NCBI RefSeq assembly: GCF_900112985.1
Contig: NZ_FONS01000001.1
Coordinates: 57,720 to 121,719, forward strand
Length of the DNA stretch: 64,000 bases
Direction: 5' to 3'
Source of the DNA: Pedobacter antarcticus
Lineage (GTDB): Bacteria; Bacteroidota; Bacteroidia; Sphingobacteriales; Sphingobacteriaceae
The notes under the pieces are model-generated. The model ran no database searches and was not told the origin of the DNA. It saw only the letters and a program-made list of their open reading frames with translations. Positions 26,696 through 36,272 of this stretch are shown here, in pieces (the first letter of the stretch is position 1; each line of letters starts with the position of its first letter). The translations under genes were made by a program, and so were the position numbers.

Positions 26696-27865
26696 TCAGG
26701 AGAGCACACCGGTCATAAATGGTATAGCTTCATCCGAATGTAGCATTGCTGTAGAGTCCATAGTTATCATCGCAACCTCAGCGGCTCTGGTTCGCATTTG
26801 TTTTTCATAAAATGCTATTGCAGTCTGCAAATCGTCAAAATCTTCGTTAACCAGACATTGGCTTAATTCCAACGCGTCAAGCATCGCCATGTTTACGCCT
26901 TCTCCTGCGTATGGTGGCATCAGGTGTGCTGCATCTCCAAGCATTGTGATATTGGCTCCAGCTTTCCAATTCTGGTCGAATGGCATACAATATTGTGGTC
27001 TTGGAATGAATAAATTTTCAGCACTGGTAATCATTCCGTCCCATATGCCACCCCAATCGCTATATTCTTCTTTAAACCATGAAAGCAGTTGTTCCCGATC
27101 TGTAAAATCCAAGCCACAAGTCTTTGTCCAGCATTCTGCGGCCTTAAAACCGAAATAAAATGCAGTGCTTCCATCACCTTTTGAACTCAAAATGATTGAC
27201 TGATCGTTGCCAAATGCAAACACCTTACCTTCTTTTACCAGGGCATGAATATCCGGTGCTTTTTCTGCGGAATCATGGATCAAGCCTTCTATAACTGTAA
27301 TCCCTGAATAAAACGGCTTAATTTCAGTCATATACGGGCGAATTTTTGAATTAGCTCCATCAGCACCGATGACAATATCTGCAAAAACTGTATTTCCATT
27401 TTTAAAGCTGATTTGCCAGCCGTCACCTGAAGGCTCCATATTTACAAATTGACAATTCCAGATAATAGTCTCCGGAGATAGTGAATCAATTAAAATAGTC
27501 CTTAACGGGCCACGGTCTATTTCCGGGCGGAAATGCGCATGACCGAATGTGATTGTATCATCTTTCAATATGGTATGTTGATCTGTCAGGATATTCCCTT
27601 TCCTATCAACTATACGCAATAAATCTGCATTTGGACGATAGTTTTTTATAAACTCCTCCATTAGTCCTGCATCCTGCAATGCTTTTAAACCGGATTCATT
27701 ATGCAGATCCAGAGTCGCTCCCTGCTGCCTCACATTCTTATCAAGGTCTCTTTCGTAAACTTTTACCATTACACCCTTCATCTGGAGAAGTCGGGCTAGT
27801 ATCAAGCCCCCCGGACCACCGCCAATAATAGCAATACTTTTTCCTTTTGTCAATTTATTACTCAT
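26696..27865 (-). CDS. FAD-dependent monooxygenase, TetX-like
   Basis: A 389-residue class A flavin monooxygenase, the same length as Tet(X) proteins. It shows the FAD fold (IAIIGGGPGGLILARLL), a TetX-like GATLDLHNESGLKAL segment, PEIDRGPLRTIL and the GDAAHLMPPYAGEGVN ribityl-binding motif. These positions echo Tet(X), but the substrate region is diverged and tetracycline activity cannot be assumed. ATG 27865 is chosen over 27907, which adds an unlikely extension. It is divergent from an AraC regulator 89 nt away, a probable control gene. Confidence 0.85.
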   Translation of the reverse strand: MSNKLTKGKSIAIIGGGPGGLILARLLQMKGVMVKVYERDLDKNVRQQGATLDLHNESGLKALQDAGLMEEFIKNYRPNADLLRIVDRKGNILTDQHTILKDDTITFGHAHFRPEIDRGPLRTILIDSLSPETIIWNCQFVNMEPSGDGWQISFKNGNTVFADIVIGADGANSKIRPYMTEIKPFYSGITVIEGLIHDSAEKAPDIHALVKEGKVFAFGNDQSIILSSKGDGSTAFYFGFKAAECWTKTCGLDFTDREQLLSWFKEEYSDWGGIWDGMITSAENLFIPRPQYCMPFDQNWKAGANITMLGDAAHLMPPYAGEGVNMAMLDALELSQCLVNEDFDDLQTAIAFYEKQMRTRAAEVAMITMDSTAMLHSDEAIPFMTGVLS

Positions 27866-27954
27866 CGTTTCTGTTTTACTAAACCAAAGGTCAGAAGACA
27901 TAAACAATTAAAATAGCTATATTAAAGCGAAAAATAGTCCTAAACGACCAAAAT

Positions 27955-28926
27955 ATGATATTGGAATTTAAAGTCAATGGAGATGTCGGTTTATTGCAGG
28001 CGTTTGCTGACATGCTGGGTACGACGGTAAACGATGGAGTACTTACGATACCAGAAAATATGGGTTCGGGATATCTCAGAGGTATAGATCTAGGAAACCG
28101 GTTAAAAATAATGATCAGACTGTATCAGCTGAAAGACGACTTTACATTCAGAAGACTGGTAACCGGTAATGTCAACGAAATGGTTGTGCTGGCGTTTCAC
28201 AATTTCTTTAGCCAAAAGCAGGGTGAACATCACTCTGCGCCATATATCCAAATCGCATCTGCCGGAATGGATTCAGAGATTTTTCTTCCTGCAAATTCAA
28301 AAGTTGACACGATAATTATTGCTGTCAAAAAAGATCTGCTGGAAGAATTGCTAAAGCCCGGTCCGGATGATGCCTTTCTGCAAAACATCATATCAGGACA
28401 GCAACCCTATATTTACGAGCAAATTATATCGCCCGAAATGCATTCAGTAGCAAACGGACTCATAAATGAACAGATACCGAAAGAACTACATCATTTTCAC
28501 AGCAGACTTCAGGCGGAAAAATTAATATATCTTTTATTTTCAGAACTGTTACGAAATCAGCGGGCTGCTGCATACCCGTTAAATGTAAATGATGTGAAGA
28601 ATATATATAAAATCAGGAATCAAATAATTGCAGACCTAAATATCTCTCCGAATTTACCCACATTAGCTATTGCTGCAGGTATGAGTGAAAGTAAAATGAA
28701 AAGACTCTTCAAACAGATTTTTGGCAATAGCATTTACAGCTATTATCAATCTTTTCGGCTAAAAGAGGCCGCCTACCTAATCAGAGAGAAGAACATGTCC
28801 GTTTCCGAAGCAGGTTATAAAATGGGATTCTCCAATTTAAGTCACTTCACCAGGATATTCGAGAGATACATCGGACAAAAACCAAAAAAATATTCCACAA
28901 CACAAGAATTTTTTAACTTAAAGTAG
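27955..28926 (+). CDS. AraC-family transcriptional regulator, divergent from the monooxygenase
   Basis: A 323-residue regulator. The C-terminal double HTH is clear (PTLAIAAGMSESKMKRLFKQ and VSEAGYKMGFSNLSHFTRIF). The N-terminal half is not a cupin I can name. Its divergent arrangement with the TetX-like gene suggests ligand-controlled expression of that enzyme. Confidence 0.9.
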   Translation: MILEFKVNGDVGLLQAFADMLGTTVNDGVLTIPENMGSGYLRGIDLGNRLKIMIRLYQLKDDFTFRRLVTGNVNEMVVLAFHNFFSQKQGEHHSAPYIQIASAGMDSEIFLPANSKVDTIIIAVKKDLLEELLKPGPDDAFLQNIISGQQPYIYEQIISPEMHSVANGLINEQIPKELHHFHSRLQAEKLIYLLFSELLRNQRAAAYPLNVNDVKNIYKIRNQIIADLNISPNLPTLAIAAGMSESKMKRLFKQIFGNSIYSYYQSFRLKEAAYLIREKNMSVSEAGYKMGFSNLSHFTRIFERYIGQKPKKYSTTQEFFNLK

Positions 28927-28973
28927 CCTAAAACAATGGCCCGGCTTAGTTTTTGTTAGTTTGAAAATTCTAT

Positions 28974-29771
28974 ATGACTACATCAGCTCTCCTCCTTCAA
29001 ATTACCTCCGCGGGTTATTTATTTCTGATAATCTCATTGCTGTCTATTGGACTTGCAAAATTGTGGCTCGTAAAAAAGAAGAAATCGGGAAACGGCATTT
29101 TATTCCTCGTTTCCATACTTATTTGGTTTGCATTAATGTTGCCCGGTATGATTAGTCTTACATTCTTTGAAAATGGCAACACTCTTATAAGAGCTGCAAT
29201 TGTTCTATTCTGGGTGTTAGCCGCAGGTCTTGGCTGGTTTTATAGCAGGTCTAAAAGAACTTTTTCTGCAATTTCCGTAATGATGTCGTTATTTGTCGGA
29301 ATAGGTTTCCTAATGTTATTAGGCATGATGGGTGGAATGGGTTATTTTATCTACCTACGAATTTTTACTCATGAAAAAGACGATGCTCCTGTCTGGGCAG
29401 TCTTCCTTTGCATATTTTTTCTGGCTGTACTTTTATTAATTCTTTTGGGCAAGTTATTCGAAGGAAAATCCCGTAAAATTGATAAGACTGAATATAATAA
29501 TCTACAGGAAGCACTACAATTTCCTGAACTCGTTTTTAATCTGGACTTGAGTGGACAGAATTTAAGTTCATTTCCCACACAAATTTTTAACTTCCCAAAT
29601 CTCACCGAATTAGACTTGAGCAATAATCAATTTACAACTCTTCCAACTGAGATTGGAAAACTGAAGAAACTGTCTAAAATAAGATTAACTAATAATCCAC
29701 TTACTGACCAGGAAAGAGCCAATTTGCGCAGAAGTCTGCCGCAGGAACTTGAACTGATATTCCGAAATTAA
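28974..29771 (+). CDS. Multi-span membrane protein with cytoplasmic leucine-rich repeats
   Basis: A 265-residue protein. Residues 1-160 contain four or five membrane spans with basic loops (LVKKKKSG). The C-terminal about 80 residues carry roughly three leucine-rich repeats (FNLDLSGQNLSSFP, LTELDLSNNQFTTLP, LSKIRLTNNPLTD), a protein-binding surface. It starts a compact cassette with the GIDE, LemA and small membrane protein genes (next gene 16 nt away). No function is known to me for this fusion. Confidence 0.8.
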   Translation: MTTSALLLQITSAGYLFLIISLLSIGLAKLWLVKKKKSGNGILFLVSILIWFALMLPGMISLTFFENGNTLIRAAIVLFWVLAAGLGWFYSRSKRTFSAISVMMSLFVGIGFLMLLGMMGGMGYFIYLRIFTHEKDDAPVWAVFLCIFFLAVLLLILLGKLFEGKSRKIDKTEYNNLQEALQFPELVFNLDLSGQNLSSFPTQIFNFPNLTELDLSNNQFTTLPTEIGKLKKLSKIRLTNNPLTDQERANLRRSLPQELELIFRN

Positions 29772-29787
29772 AGCTGAACCAATATCT

Positions 29788-30834
29788 ATGAACGAACTAT
29801 TAAAATTCTTCAGCAGCCAGCAGATCGATACACCGGTCCTAATATTTCTTCTTATTTTCAGTGAGGGTATTGCATTATTTTACACATTGATTTTCAAGGG
29901 ATTATACAACATTAACATCCGTCCTAAATACCTATTTTTCATTACACATCCGCTTCTGGTTGTTATAGCGTATCTGGTCCGTCCTGGGTGGGCTTTACTA
30001 ATTGTAAGTTTATTATTTGTATCAATCTTCTTAATCGGAGTAATTGGAATGGTCATTTCAATTTTCAGAAGTAGTAAGGAGAATAAAGAAACCGACAAGC
30101 GTTTTAATGATAAATATCAAACACCGAAGAAGGGCAAATTTCAACGTTCGATCCAGTCGATAGGTGTGTTTGGATTTCTAATAATAGGGTTCTGGTTATA
30201 TTCTGAAGGCAAATTATCATTATTGCTGCTCATCATACCGCTAATATTTATTCTTGATTCAATCTTTTTCCCAACTTCCAGAACACGCTTTTACAAATTA
30301 CAGGCGATATTACCGACTTCAAAAATGAATGCTGTAGCAATGGGTTTGGTCGAAGTTGCCGGGGACCTTATTGAGTTAGAACCTTTAATCTCACCTCATT
30401 TTCAAACGCCCTGTATAGGGTATTCCATTCGTATAGAACAGCGTAGGCGTGATAAAGATGGAAATACCACATGGAGTAATATATTTTCTGAACGAAAAAC
30501 AAGTACTTTTAGAATCAAAGATGAAACCGGTTCTGTCTTAGTTAATGGCGATGGGCTCGATTACTATATACAGCGGGTAGACAAAGAAGTAGAAAGTGGT
30601 GATAAACGATATTATGAAACCTACCTTAAAAATGACGATTATCTTCTGCTGATTGGAAAGGCGACCAGTAATAACGGTGAAACGTTAATTCAGAAAGACG
30701 ATCATCATGGGGTATTCGGGGTTGCATTTCCTCATGAAGTGGCCATTAAGAATAAGTTCACCCCTTTATACAAATCCTTTTTTACTACCTTATTTTTCAT
30801 TACACTTATAATCATATATATCATTATATCTTAA
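29788..30834 (+). CDS. GIDE-domain (MUL1-like) multi-span membrane protein
   Basis: A 348-residue membrane protein. Four N-terminal spans precede a soluble region from about residue 170 that matches the GIDE/BAM fold of MULAN/MUL1 proteins: GLVEVAGDLIELEPLISPHF, then TPCIGYSIRIEQ and FRIKDETGSVLVNG. It ends with another span (SFFTTLFFITLIIIYIIIS). No RING finger follows, as expected in bacteria. It lies 6 nt before lemA, a known recurrent partner of bacterial GIDE proteins as I recall; role unknown. Confidence 0.8.
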   Translation: MNELLKFFSSQQIDTPVLIFLLIFSEGIALFYTLIFKGLYNINIRPKYLFFITHPLLVVIAYLVRPGWALLIVSLLFVSIFLIGVIGMVISIFRSSKENKETDKRFNDKYQTPKKGKFQRSIQSIGVFGFLIIGFWLYSEGKLSLLLLIIPLIFILDSIFFPTSRTRFYKLQAILPTSKMNAVAMGLVEVAGDLIELEPLISPHFQTPCIGYSIRIEQRRRDKDGNTTWSNIFSERKTSTFRIKDETGSVLVNGDGLDYYIQRVDKEVESGDKRYYETYLKNDDYLLLIGKATSNNGETLIQKDDHHGVFGVAFPHEVAIKNKFTPLYKSFFTTLFFITLIIIYIIIS

Positions 30835-30840
30835 GCAATT

Positions 30841-31404
30841 ATGACTGCACAAAACATCGCATTAATAGTCGGATTATTACTAGTAATAATCGCCCTGAGT
30901 TTTTTCATCGGCATATTTAACAAGCTGGTCATGCTTAAAAACAATATCGAGAAAGCATTCATGAATATAGATGTGATTCTCAAGCAACGAGCCGATGAAA
31001 TTCCCGAACTGGTAAAGGTCACTTCTGCTTATATGGAACACGAAAAATCTATGTTAACGAATCTAACCAGATTACGAACTGATTTCATGAATTCGACAAC
31101 AATTGATGAAAAAATAGCAAATTCTAGTGAACTGGCTAAGGCAACCAAATCCTTATTCGCTGTTTCTGAAAATTACCCTGCGTTGTTGTCGAACAATAAC
31201 TTTCTTGAACTTCAAAAGCGGATTTCACAAATGGAAGATAAAATAGCAGACAGACGAGAGTATTATAATGATAGTGTGAACCTTTATAATATCGGAATAC
31301 AGGAGTTTCCAAATTTACTTTTGGCCGGATTACTAGGGTACCGTCAGAAGAATCTGTTTATCATTTCGCAGGAAGAAAAAACTTACAATGGGATTCAACT
31401 TTAA
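30841..31404 (+). CDS. lemA: LemA family protein
   Basis: A 187-residue protein with an N-terminal membrane anchor (IALIVGLLLVIIALSFFIGIF) followed by the helical LemA core: NKLVMLKNNIEKAFMNIDVI, then QRADEIPELVKVTSAYMEHE. The NIDVILKQR segment is the family hallmark (usually NVDVQLKRR). It overlaps the next gene by 17 nt, so translation is probably coupled. LemA proteins are helical envelope proteins without a settled biochemical function. Confidence 0.92.
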   Translation: MTAQNIALIVGLLLVIIALSFFIGIFNKLVMLKNNIEKAFMNIDVILKQRADEIPELVKVTSAYMEHEKSMLTNLTRLRTDFMNSTTIDEKIANSSELAKATKSLFAVSENYPALLSNNNFLELQKRISQMEDKIADRREYYNDSVNLYNIGIQEFPNLLLAGLLGYRQKNLFIISQEEKTYNGIQL

Positions 31405-31756
31405 TCAGTTTTTCGGATATGAAAGTGGTATTAACCAACATCCTGAGCAGGTATTGATGTACGGCTTTGCAGCAATAATTTTTGGCGTTCTAGGCCTCAC
31501 GTTTGTTGCGTTTATCTTCAGGAAAATAAAATTAATTGCAGTAATCGACCATCTGATAGCGCCACTGATTATATCCTTACTCGTATGTCTGGTAGTTGCG
31601 ATATTACCCACACTGATCCTTTACCTGCTCGCCAGTAATATCAGTGGTGTAAAACTAATCTATTGCTGGATTACAATTTTCACTGGTATAACTTTTTTTT
31701 GCTTCTCAAATTACCAGACTATTAAAAATTGGGCAAATCATTGGACAAGAAAGTAA
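31388..31756 (+). CDS. Small multi-span membrane protein of the LemA-GIDE cassette
   Basis: A 122-residue protein with four hydrophobic segments (MYGFAAIIFGVLGLTFVAFIF, LIAPLIISLLVCLVVAI and two near the end). I do not recognise a named family. It starts inside the lemA gene, 17 nt before its stop, and ends the cassette. The coupling implies a role with LemA in the membrane. Confidence 0.72.
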   Translation: MGFNFNQFFGYESGINQHPEQVLMYGFAAIIFGVLGLTFVAFIFRKIKLIAVIDHLIAPLIISLLVCLVVAILPTLILYLLASNISGVKLIYCWITIFTGITFFCFSNYQTIKNWANHWTRK

Positions 31757-31757
31757 C

Positions 31758-31793
31758 TGTACGAAATTGTTCATTTCTTGTCCGAAAATGTAC
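31758..31793. promoter_or_regulatory. Tandem TGTNCGAAANTGTNC sites, 21-bp spaced, upstream of the FtsX permease
   Basis: TGTACGAAATTGTTC (31758-31772) and TGTCCGAAAATGTAC (31779-31793) match at 12 of 15 positions and are exactly 21 bp apart. They lie about 100 bp upstream of the permease start, a position fit for activator binding. A TGGCATAGC element at 31857 resembles a sigma-54 -24 box, but the -12 GC is missing, so the promoter type is uncertain. Confidence 0.5.
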
Positions 31794-31892
31794 GATAAAA
31801 AATGAACACTATACATAAACAGCTAGTTATCAATTATTTAAAACTACAATTGATAGTGGCATAGCTTTTAGATGATTAGAAAAAAACGTATT

Positions 31893-34280
31893 ATGTTTCG
31901 ATTGAATCTAAAAATTGCGTGGCGTCATCTCTGGAAAAACAAAACATATACCTTAATTAACATAACAGGTTTATCCATAGGCATAGCTGGCTGTATGCTT
32001 CTTTTTGTTTTCCTGAATTATCAGCTGAGTTTTGATAAAGGTCACAAAAATGGGGATAGGATCTACAGGTTTGTCACCCATTGGAACTATTCTGGCACTG
32101 AGGATTATTCAAAAGGAATCCCGTTACCGCTTGTTCAGGCAGTCAAAGACGAAATTTCCGGTTTGGATAAAGTCACCCCCGTGATCGGCAGAGGAGGAAT
32201 TATATATATCAAAGATGAAAGTGGTAAGATAGTACTCAAAACACGAGAATCTGTGTATTATACCGATCCGGAATTCTTTGAAATATTCGATCTTCCTTTC
32301 AACGCCGGTAATCAAAAACTGGCGTTGTCCGAACCTAATACGGTCATTCTTTCAGAGAATATGGCAAAGAAATTTTATGGAAGCACTGACAACGCTATGG
32401 GTAAGAGCTTTCTTTTTGGTAAAATAAATCTGCTTGTTACCGGAGTATTTAAGGATATTCCTAAAAATAGCAGTTTGCCATTAGAGATCGTAATCAGCTA
32501 TGAAACGTTTAACAGCAAAAAATTCATTAATTGGGATGGAGTCAATTCCGCGATGGAATGTTATGTTCTGTTGAAAAAAGGGTTAACCCCTGCTGATTTA
32601 GAAGCGCCAATCGCACGTTTTAATAAAAACCATTATCAAAACCAGCAAATTTTAGGAAATCAGGAAAATAAATTACAGTCGCTGGCTGATATTCATTTTA
32701 ATGACAAGTATGGAAGTTTTGCAGAAAGCTCTATCACCAGAAAAGAAATTTACGGACTTAGTCTGATTGGTTTATTTTTAATACTCACCGCTTGTATCAA
32801 CTTTATAAACCTTGCTACCGCACAAGCTGTTAACCGATCAAAAGAGGTCGGCGTTCGTAAAGTCATGGGCAGTGAAAGAAAACAGCTGGTTATCCAGTTC
32901 TTAACAGAAACATTTTCGATTACTTTGATCGCCTTATTAATCGCCTGTGTCATTACAGAACTAAGTTTACCTGCAATGGAGAATCTTTTCAAAGGCAAAG
33001 TCGAACTGAGCTTATTCAGTGATCCGATAATTTTCCTTTTCATGGCTGTATTGGTAATTACCATTAGCTTTTTAGCAGGCTTCTATCCTGCTGTTGTTAT
33101 CTCAAATTTCAACCCTGTTCTGGCAATAAAAAATAAGATTTCAATAAACTCTAATGGATTGAATCTGAGAAAAGTTCTTGTTATCTTCCAATTCTCTATA
33201 AGTATTATACTGATCATTGGTACGCTGGTTATCATGAAGCAAATGAAATATTTACGAGAAAAACCATTAGGCTTCAACCCAGACGCAGTGGCTTTAGTCA
33301 ATTTGCCTTCTGACAGTCTCAGTCAACTGAAATACAGTTCATTCAAAGAAAGACTACTAAAAATCACAGGCATAGAAAATGTTAGTTTTTGTCAGGGTGC
33401 GCCTTTATCAAATGATATCACAACTTCCGATTTCAGTTATGATGGAAAGAAAAATCAGGATTTTGAACTTAGAAACTCCAAAGCAGATGAAAACTATATT
33501 GAATTATTCGGTTTAAAACTGATCGCAGGAAAGGTTTTTAAAAAAAGTGATACTATAAATGGCTGCGTGGTCAATGAAACATTCTTAAAAAAGATGAATA
33601 TCTCAGACCCTGAACAGGCTATTGGAAAGGAATTGATTACCAATGGTTATAAAATGCCTATAACAGGCGTTGTGAAAGATTATAACGATCTCTCATTACA
33701 GCAGAATATTTCGCCTATCGCCATTTATCCTCAAAAAGGCGAATATTATACTGCGGCAATTAAAATGAATAGTCTGGAGTTAATGCAGAGCATGAAGGAT
33801 ATTGAATCTTTATGGAATGAAAACTATCCCAATTCAATCTACAATGTTAATCTTCTAAATGATGAAATGCAGAATTACTATGAAAATGAAAGAATTACAG
33901 GAATGATTTTTAATATATCTACAATGGTGATCCTTTCAATTTCTTTTATCGGCCTTTTCGGACTGATTTCTTTCGTTGCCGTGCAAAGAACTAAAGAAGT
34001 TGCGATCAGAAAAGTGCTGGGTGCATCTACAACCGAGTTGGTTAATATGCTGAATAGTTCATTTATGACGATGGTGTTAATCGCCAATGTTCTTGCCTGG
34101 CCATTGGCGTATTTATTCGTTTCGCACTGGCTTTCAGGCTTTGCTTACCGGATACAGCTTAATATATGGCCATTTTGCTTTGCATCACTAATCTCCGTAC
34201 TGATTACATTATTGACAATAAGTATCAAATCCTATCAAACAGCAAAAGGAAACCCGGTTAGGGCCTTGAAATACGAATAG
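31893..34280 (+). CDS. FtsX/MacB-type ABC transporter permease (orphan)
   Basis: A 795-residue permease made of two MacB_PCD periplasmic domains and two FtsX membrane domains. It starts with the typical MFRLNLKIAWRHLWKNKTY and a first span after INITGLSIGIAGC; the conserved EVGVRKVMGSERKQLVIQF and KEVAIRKVLGASTTELV flank the two FtsX blocks. ATG 31893 is preferred to 31872 because it matches the family N-terminus. No ATP-binding gene is adjacent, common for this expanded Bacteroidota family. Confidence 0.92.
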   Translation: MFRLNLKIAWRHLWKNKTYTLINITGLSIGIAGCMLLFVFLNYQLSFDKGHKNGDRIYRFVTHWNYSGTEDYSKGIPLPLVQAVKDEISGLDKVTPVIGRGGIIYIKDESGKIVLKTRESVYYTDPEFFEIFDLPFNAGNQKLALSEPNTVILSENMAKKFYGSTDNAMGKSFLFGKINLLVTGVFKDIPKNSSLPLEIVISYETFNSKKFINWDGVNSAMECYVLLKKGLTPADLEAPIARFNKNHYQNQQILGNQENKLQSLADIHFNDKYGSFAESSITRKEIYGLSLIGLFLILTACINFINLATAQAVNRSKEVGVRKVMGSERKQLVIQFLTETFSITLIALLIACVITELSLPAMENLFKGKVELSLFSDPIIFLFMAVLVITISFLAGFYPAVVISNFNPVLAIKNKISINSNGLNLRKVLVIFQFSISIILIIGTLVIMKQMKYLREKPLGFNPDAVALVNLPSDSLSQLKYSSFKERLLKITGIENVSFCQGAPLSNDITTSDFSYDGKKNQDFELRNSKADENYIELFGLKLIAGKVFKKSDTINGCVVNETFLKKMNISDPEQAIGKELITNGYKMPITGVVKDYNDLSLQQNISPIAIYPQKGEYYTAAIKMNSLELMQSMKDIESLWNENYPNSIYNVNLLNDEMQNYYENERITGMIFNISTMVILSISFIGLFGLISFVAVQRTKEVAIRKVLGASTTELVNMLNSSFMTMVLIANVLAWPLAYLFVSHWLSGFAYRIQLNIWPFCFASLISVLITLLTISIKSYQTAKGNPVRALKYE

Positions 34281-34433
34281 TGAGATTATGGAGCCTGCCA
34301 CACAATCAAGCATTACGTTTTTGCTATCATGTGAAGCTGTCTCCTAAAAACAAGGCATCGAATTAGACGCGACTGATTCTATTCGTCTTCAAGGTTAAGA
34401 GTCAATACCCTAATTACATATCAGTTTAGCGTT

Positions 34434-35390
34434 TTATTTTTTGCGGAGCAACATTAGTCCAGCTGCAGAAAGCATCAATAATCCAGCTGCAATATATTTT
34501 CTATGCGCTTTTGGTTTTCCCGGGACACCCCATCCTCCATGTACCGCGTTTCCATATTTAACAGTATTAAAAATGTTCCCGTCAATCTTCTCTATGGGTT
34601 CTGCGCGGTTCAGATAAGTACTAATCACCTTAGCGGTAATTCTGCTGGTTAAAGCTGGAAATACAGCATAGGCATAGCGGAGTAAAATGGAAGCACTTCC
34701 TACCATAACTTCAGATTTTGGATGGGCTGCGAGTTCTGCTATCGCAATTGCAAGCCTTGCAGGATCATAAACAGGAGGTGCAGGCCGAATACTCTTGCCC
34801 GTATAATTTGCGGCATGCTGAATACCTGGTGTATCTAAAAATGCAGGATAGGCATCACATATATGTATCCCGCTAAAGTTAACCAGCTCGGCGCGTAAGG
34901 ACGCCGAAAACCCTCTCAGACCAAATTTACTTGCAGAATATCCAACACCATAAGGAACCGGCAGAAAGCCTCCGATAGAAATATTATTAATCAATACTCC
35001 CCGCCCCTGACTTTTAAAATATGGCAGTACTGCATGTGCTCCATGAATATATCCCATTAGATTAGTACGAATAACCTGGTCTAGCACTTCAACCGGAGTA
35101 TCTTCAAAAGAACCTGCTGCCAGTACGCCGGCATTATTAATCCATATATCAATATTTCCACCGAAATCGGCAGCCGCTGAGGCCAGGTTTATCACATCTC
35201 CATAACTGGTTACATCTGTATACACACAAATAGCCGTTCCACCCATTGATTCACATTCTGCTTTAACTTCCTCAAGTTCATCGATGTTTCTGGAAGCTAA
35301 AACCAGATTATCCTTTTGAAGAGCAAATTCATAAGCTATTGCTCTTCCTGCACCGCTAGAGGCACCCGTAATTACAACTGTTCTATACAT
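34434..35390 (-). CDS. Short-chain dehydrogenase/reductase with C-terminal membrane anchor
   Basis: A 318-residue SDR. The NAD(P) motif is VVITGASSGAGRAIA, the catalytic Tyr and Lys are in GYSASKFGLRGF, and NNAGVL is present. The last 20 residues (AAGLLMLSAAGLMLLRKK) form a likely membrane anchor, which sets it apart from the soluble SDR at 37096. The substrate is unknown. Confidence 0.92.
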   Translation of the reverse strand: MYRTVVITGASSGAGRAIAYEFALQKDNLVLASRNIDELEEVKAECESMGGTAICVYTDVTSYGDVINLASAAADFGGNIDIWINNAGVLAAGSFEDTPVEVLDQVIRTNLMGYIHGAHAVLPYFKSQGRGVLINNISIGGFLPVPYGVGYSASKFGLRGFSASLRAELVNFSGIHICDAYPAFLDTPGIQHAANYTGKSIRPAPPVYDPARLAIAIAELAAHPKSEVMVGSASILLRYAYAVFPALTSRITAKVISTYLNRAEPIEKIDGNIFNTVKYGNAVHGGWGVPGKPKAHRKYIAAGLLMLSAAGLMLLRKK

Positions 35391-35437
35391 AATTTGAATT
35401 TTATGTAAAACAGGTCCGGTATTAAATGGTTTTGGAA

Positions 35438-36172
35438 TTAATGCACATAAAGCTTTTGTATCCCCTCTATGAAGTAACTAGTACGTCTGGTTGTTCCTGT
35501 ATCTTTTCTTGTCACTTCCTGATCGGTCCCCTTAAGTTCTTGTTGCTGATATACTTCATAATGCCGGCTTAATTCGTTTCGTTTTCTCCACTTGAGGAAA
35601 TCAAAACTATAATTCCGGCATTCTTCTGTGATTTTCTCCAGTTTTTTTAAAGGAATATATTGAACAATACTCTCCGGATGAACCTTCGCCCGAAATAGCA
35701 CCTCATTTTTAATGATATTTCCAACCCCGCTGAATATCTTCTGATCCAGCAGTACATCACATATTTTCTTATTAGGATGTTTTTTCAGCTTTTCCAGTGC
35801 GCTTACTGCACTCCATTGCTCATTCATCACATCTGCTGTCCAGTCATACAATGTATCAAGGGGTACATCAATGCGTTGCACCGTACATACATAAAAATAA
35901 ACACTGTCATCATTGAAATGAAGTGCCAATTTTGGATTCACTTTTTTGGGCTCATGAAACTGGTAGCTTCCAAATAATCCCAGATGTATTCTGATGCTGA
36001 AATCACTAAAACAAATAAAAAAATTCTTTCCCCATGTTTTAAAATCCAGAATCTTCCGATGGGCAATTGCTTCCATATCCACATCAGCATAACCAGAAGC
36101 CTCAGCTACAACTTTATTTTTGAGATAAGACATCTTTTCTTTTAGAATAACAATAGACGGACCTTCAGGCAT
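35438..36172 (-). CDS. Fpg/Nei-family DNA glycosylase with zincless finger
   Basis: A 244-residue base-excision repair enzyme. The catalytic N-terminus is intact after Met removal (PEGPS: Pro nucleophile, Glu). The H2TH motif is in FSGVGNIIKNEVLFRAKVHPE. At the C-terminus the usual four zinc Cys are all absent (the last pair region reads SYFIEGIQKLY), but the DNA-contacting Arg-Arg in TTRRTS remains. This resembles the zincless finger of NEIL1-type enzymes. It probably removes oxidised bases and has AP lyase activity. Confidence 0.88.
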   Translation of the reverse strand: MPEGPSIVILKEKMSYLKNKVVAEASGYADVDMEAIAHRKILDFKTWGKNFFICFSDFSIRIHLGLFGSYQFHEPKKVNPKLALHFNDDSVYFYVCTVQRIDVPLDTLYDWTADVMNEQWSAVSALEKLKKHPNKKICDVLLDQKIFSGVGNIIKNEVLFRAKVHPESIVQYIPLKKLEKITEECRNYSFDFLKWRKRNELSRHYEVYQQQELKGTDQEVTRKDTGTTRRTSYFIEGIQKLYVH

Positions 36173-36272
36173 ACTTAATTGAATTGATAAAGTAATACCT
36201 ACAATCTTTTAAAGGGTGCATTTGTTTTCAAAATATTAGTTAATGGTTCTGTAAGTGTACCGATTATATAAC

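Noticed and set aside
31857..31871. Sigma-54 promoter for the FtsX permease
   Set aside because: The -24 TGGCA is present but the -12 GC is absent, so it is not claimed as a feature.
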